A stretch of 64,000 nucleotides of DNA, taken from assembly GCF_025685625.1 (NCBI RefSeq), contig NZ_JAGSYI010000003.1, positions 248,001 through 312,000 on the forward strand, given 5' to 3'. Below are positions 62,376-64,000 of this stretch, one piece after another. The position numbers and the translations under genes were made by a program. The notes under the pieces are model-generated. The model worked only from the letters and a program-made list of their open reading frames with translations. It was not told the origin of the DNA and did not search any database. The DNA comes from Acidicapsa acidisoli. Lineage in GTDB: Bacteria > Acidobacteriota > Terriglobia > Terriglobales > Acidobacteriaceae. Position 1 is the first letter of the stretch. The number at the start of each line of letters is the position of its first letter.

Positions 62376-62395
62376 ATCCCTACTATAGTGGGGAT
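62376..62395. promoter_or_regulatory. Candidate XRE operator
   Basis: ATCCCTACTATAGTGGGGAT is a 20-bp palindrome with one mismatched pair. A second copy of its right half lies inverted at 62342-62355 (one mismatch). It sits in the divergent region between the XRE gene and 62428. TATAGT inside it could also be a -10 element. Confidence 0.5.
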
Positions 62396-62427
62396 TTCAG
62401 AAATTCCCGTTAGATCGGAACCAGCCC

Positions 62428-62718
62428 ATGAACCGGCTAAAAGCGTTGCCCTGGACGCAGATTTTGCTCTTTTGCCTGCTGCTTACAAATCTGGTGAACT
62501 ACGTCCAGATGGAAAGATTGAAGCGGTCAGTTGACGATGTATGGTCACAACTTCAAGATCAGGCATCCGCTGGCCAAATGGACGATATAGAGAAGCAGAT
62601 CAAGGAATCCAACGAACATCTTCAGGAAGTCGAGTTTGGCCTACGCTGCATGTCCAGTCGTTTCGACGCGACGTGTATAGCAGCGGGACGTTCCCGTCTG
62701 AGCCCCATAGCACCATAG
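62428..62718 (+). CDS. Small membrane protein with coiled coil
   Basis: 96 residues: one N-terminal helix (ILLFCLLLTNLVNYVQMERL), then a coiled coil (VDDVWSQLQDQASAGQMDDI) and a Cys-containing tail. Divergent from the XRE gene and possibly under its control. Not recognised. Confidence 0.6.
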   Translation: MNRLKALPWTQILLFCLLLTNLVNYVQMERLKRSVDDVWSQLQDQASAGQMDDIEKQIKESNEHLQEVEFGLRCMSSRFDATCIAAGRSRLSPIAP

Positions 62719-62735
62719 CGAAAGCACCTTTCAGC

Positions 62736-63561
62736 CTAAAGGATGGCTTCCAGTTGCTCCATGAACAGCTTTACTTGCCCAATCAGGTTGCCAGCTTCCT
62801 CCAAGGTGTATGTATCCTTTGGGTGCATCACTTCGTTCCGCCGAGCCAGCTTGACGGCGTAGAGGTTAGCTGAGGCTTGGCTCATCGCAACTCGATCAGA
62901 CTTCGCTGGCAAATCTTTGATCGCCTTATTTACTTCCTCCAGAATGTTGTGCCAATACTTTTCGTTGACCAGAGCCACGCCGAGCTTAGTGCCGAATACC
63001 TGTACACCAACCTCCATGATCCGCATCAAGTGGAAGACGCAAGCTGTACTCCGGCCCATAGCGTAGCAGTTCCCGGCCTCAACCATGTCATACTGGATCA
63101 TCGGAAATCTGGCAACAACTCCCTTCCCAAAGAGTTCTGGTTGATCGTAAAAATCAATCTGCTTCGATGGCATGTAAAAAAAACTGCTCTGCGTCCATCT
63201 CCAGGCGAATCACTCTTCGCAACGCCTCAAACCTGGCACGCACTACTTCTCTCGCTAGGATTAGTCCTGGCTCCAGCAATTCCGCTGCACAACCGCCCGA
63301 AATTTTGAGGTTAATTTCTTGGCAGCAGTCCCGTATTTTCACGAGTTTATTGCGGAGGTCGCTATCTAAGTCGAAGCTGACAACCTCCGAATCCGGATAG
63401 TTGGGAGCATAATGCTCCAACCACTCCTCCTCTTGGTGTAATTCAGAAATAATGCTCACATATGCAGTAGCCGAAAACCGTTCCATGTCCCACCATGAAA
63501 TCAAAGAGTATGGCGAGGATACCCATGGCTGGCGAATGTTGTCGATAGGGGTGCTATTCAT
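62736..63561 (-). pseudogene. Conserved hypothetical protein (HEPN-like look), frameshifted at a T8 run
   Basis: The upstream part (from about 63561: WVSSPYSLISWWDMERFSAT) reads to LEMDAEQFFLHAIEAD and stops. The downstream part holds QIDFYDQPELFGKGVVARFP, EAGNCYAMGRSTACVFHLMR and the helical end. At 63176-63183 there are eight T on the coding strand; with seven T the frames fuse as AEQFFYMPSKQIDFYDQP, giving one continuous protein of about 275 residues. The YAMGRSTACVFHLMRIMEVG segment looks like a helical pocket found in abundant uncharacterised proteins. Either a sequence error or real slippage. Confidence 0.65.
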
Positions 63562-63613
63562 GCCGCACCCCCTTGATGAGCCAAGCATATTCTTGCCCGT
63601 TGACGCTGTGAAC

Positions 63614-63639
63614 CCAGGTCTCAAAAGCGAGACCTGGGG
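63614..63639. repeat. REP-like palindrome
   Basis: CCCAGGTCTC-AAAAGC-GAGACCTGGG, 10-bp arms and a 6-base loop, followed by GCACCCC. I recall closely similar palindromes as common intergenic repeats in acidobacteria. The core CCAGGTCTCA recurs in the terminator at 2012-2046. Confidence 0.6.
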
Positions 63640-63721
63640 CACCCCGATTTTAGATGTGGGCCACCCGGCAGTCAGTTATACGGGTGATTGGAAATTCTGA
63701 AAAGGAGCAGGTGGAATATTG

Positions 63722-64000
63722 ATGGACAGGCGGAGATTCATCGAAGATTCCTTGTTGGTTACCGCGGGATCGGTGTTATTCGATCAGGCAATGGACGCGG
63801 CAATTGCCTCGTCACCTCATGACAACTTGTTTGCACGCATGACATGGATGAACGAACCCGCTTCTTCCAAGATCACCGGAGAGCAGATGGTGGTTCGGAG
63901 CCGGCCAAAAACGGATTTCTGGCAAAAGACATTCGATGGCTATGTCGCCGATAACGGCCACTTCTATCACCTCTCTGTGCCCGGAGAGTTTACCTTCACA
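63722..64000 (+). CDS. DUF1349-family protein, N-terminal part (runs off window)
   Basis: Starts at the ATG 63722 with AAGGAGCAGGTGG upstream and stays open to the end, 93 residues seen. MDRRRFIEDSLLVTAGSVLF may be a twin-arginine signal. The following part, EQMVVRSRPKTDFWQKTFDG and DNGHFYHLSVPGEFTFT, matches the opening of DUF1349 (concanavalin-like fold) proteins. Function unknown. Confidence 0.8.
   Translation, partial: MDRRRFIEDSLLVTAGSVLFDQAMDAAIASSPHDNLFARMTWMNEPASSKITGEQMVVRSRPKTDFWQKTFDGYVADNGHFYHLSVPGEFTFT

Noticed and set aside
63452-63700. An 82-codon plus-strand frame
   Set aside because: Antisense to the frameshifted conserved gene and running through the palindrome at 63614; no ribosome-binding site.

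Overview
The window reads as a chromosomal segment of an acidobacterium, probably class Terriglobia (Acidobacteriaceae-like). The GC content is high. Several lineage hallmarks are present: a PadR regulator paired with a duplicated orphan FtsX/MacB-type permease (3313-6293), a VWFA-related acidobacterial-domain protein (20812-21999), an Oar-like TonB receptor with a carboxypeptidase-regulatory N-terminus (37953-41327), and an acid-type G1 peptidase (49169-50314). This placement is inferred from gene families, not from a marker gene.

Layout. 1-2 kb: the end of a PSMA-like M28 peptidase and its terminator. 2.2-11 kb: a split cytochrome c maturation locus (ccmE at 2657; ccmA, ybaK, ccmB, ccmC and a ccmD-like gene at 7406-10855), interrupted by PadR/permease and cNMP-binding/DUF1003 genes and containing an unannotated-size metallothionein gene (8244-8402). 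CcmE carries Cys in a CxxxY motif where the classical heme-binding His would be. 11-14.2 kb: a cupin, a zinc-ribbon response regulator and a Crp/Fnr regulator, surrounded by members of a family of 32-residue peptides. 14.3-30.3 kb: housekeeping genes (DAHP synthase, cold shock protein, QueG, UbiX, PurB) mixed with exported proteins. 30.6-42.9 kb: glutaredoxin, TadA, the agmatine-to-putrescine pair AguA/AguB, the icd-mdh pair, the TonB receptor and two cyclophilins. 43-60 kb: a histidine kinase, secreted hydrolases, a binding protein, a molbindin and several unrecognised membrane proteins. 60-64 kb: an accessory patch with a broken IS1595-type transposase, small acidic and coiled-coil proteins, two XRE regulators, a frameshifted conserved gene and the start of a DUF1349 protein.

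The most interesting signal is a family of four genes (2256, 11012, 13694, 14112), each coding exactly 32 residues that begin MHD, followed by a hydrophobic segment with a conserved PA(I/V)V. Two copies differ at ten bases, all synonymous. Three copies carry an FNR/Crp-like inverted repeat (TGAT-N4-ATC core) ending exactly 90 bases before the start codon, with a shared GTAACAC tract upstream. A Crp/Fnr-type regulator is encoded between them. I do not recognise this family. It looks like a regulated set of tiny membrane peptides.

Three reading frames are broken by single changes: a one-base deletion near 22541, an amber codon at 60842 in the transposase, and a T8 run at 63176-63183. These may be real decay or sequence errors. 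I saw no rRNA, tRNA or CRISPR array. Functions come from reading motifs by eye; no database search was run.
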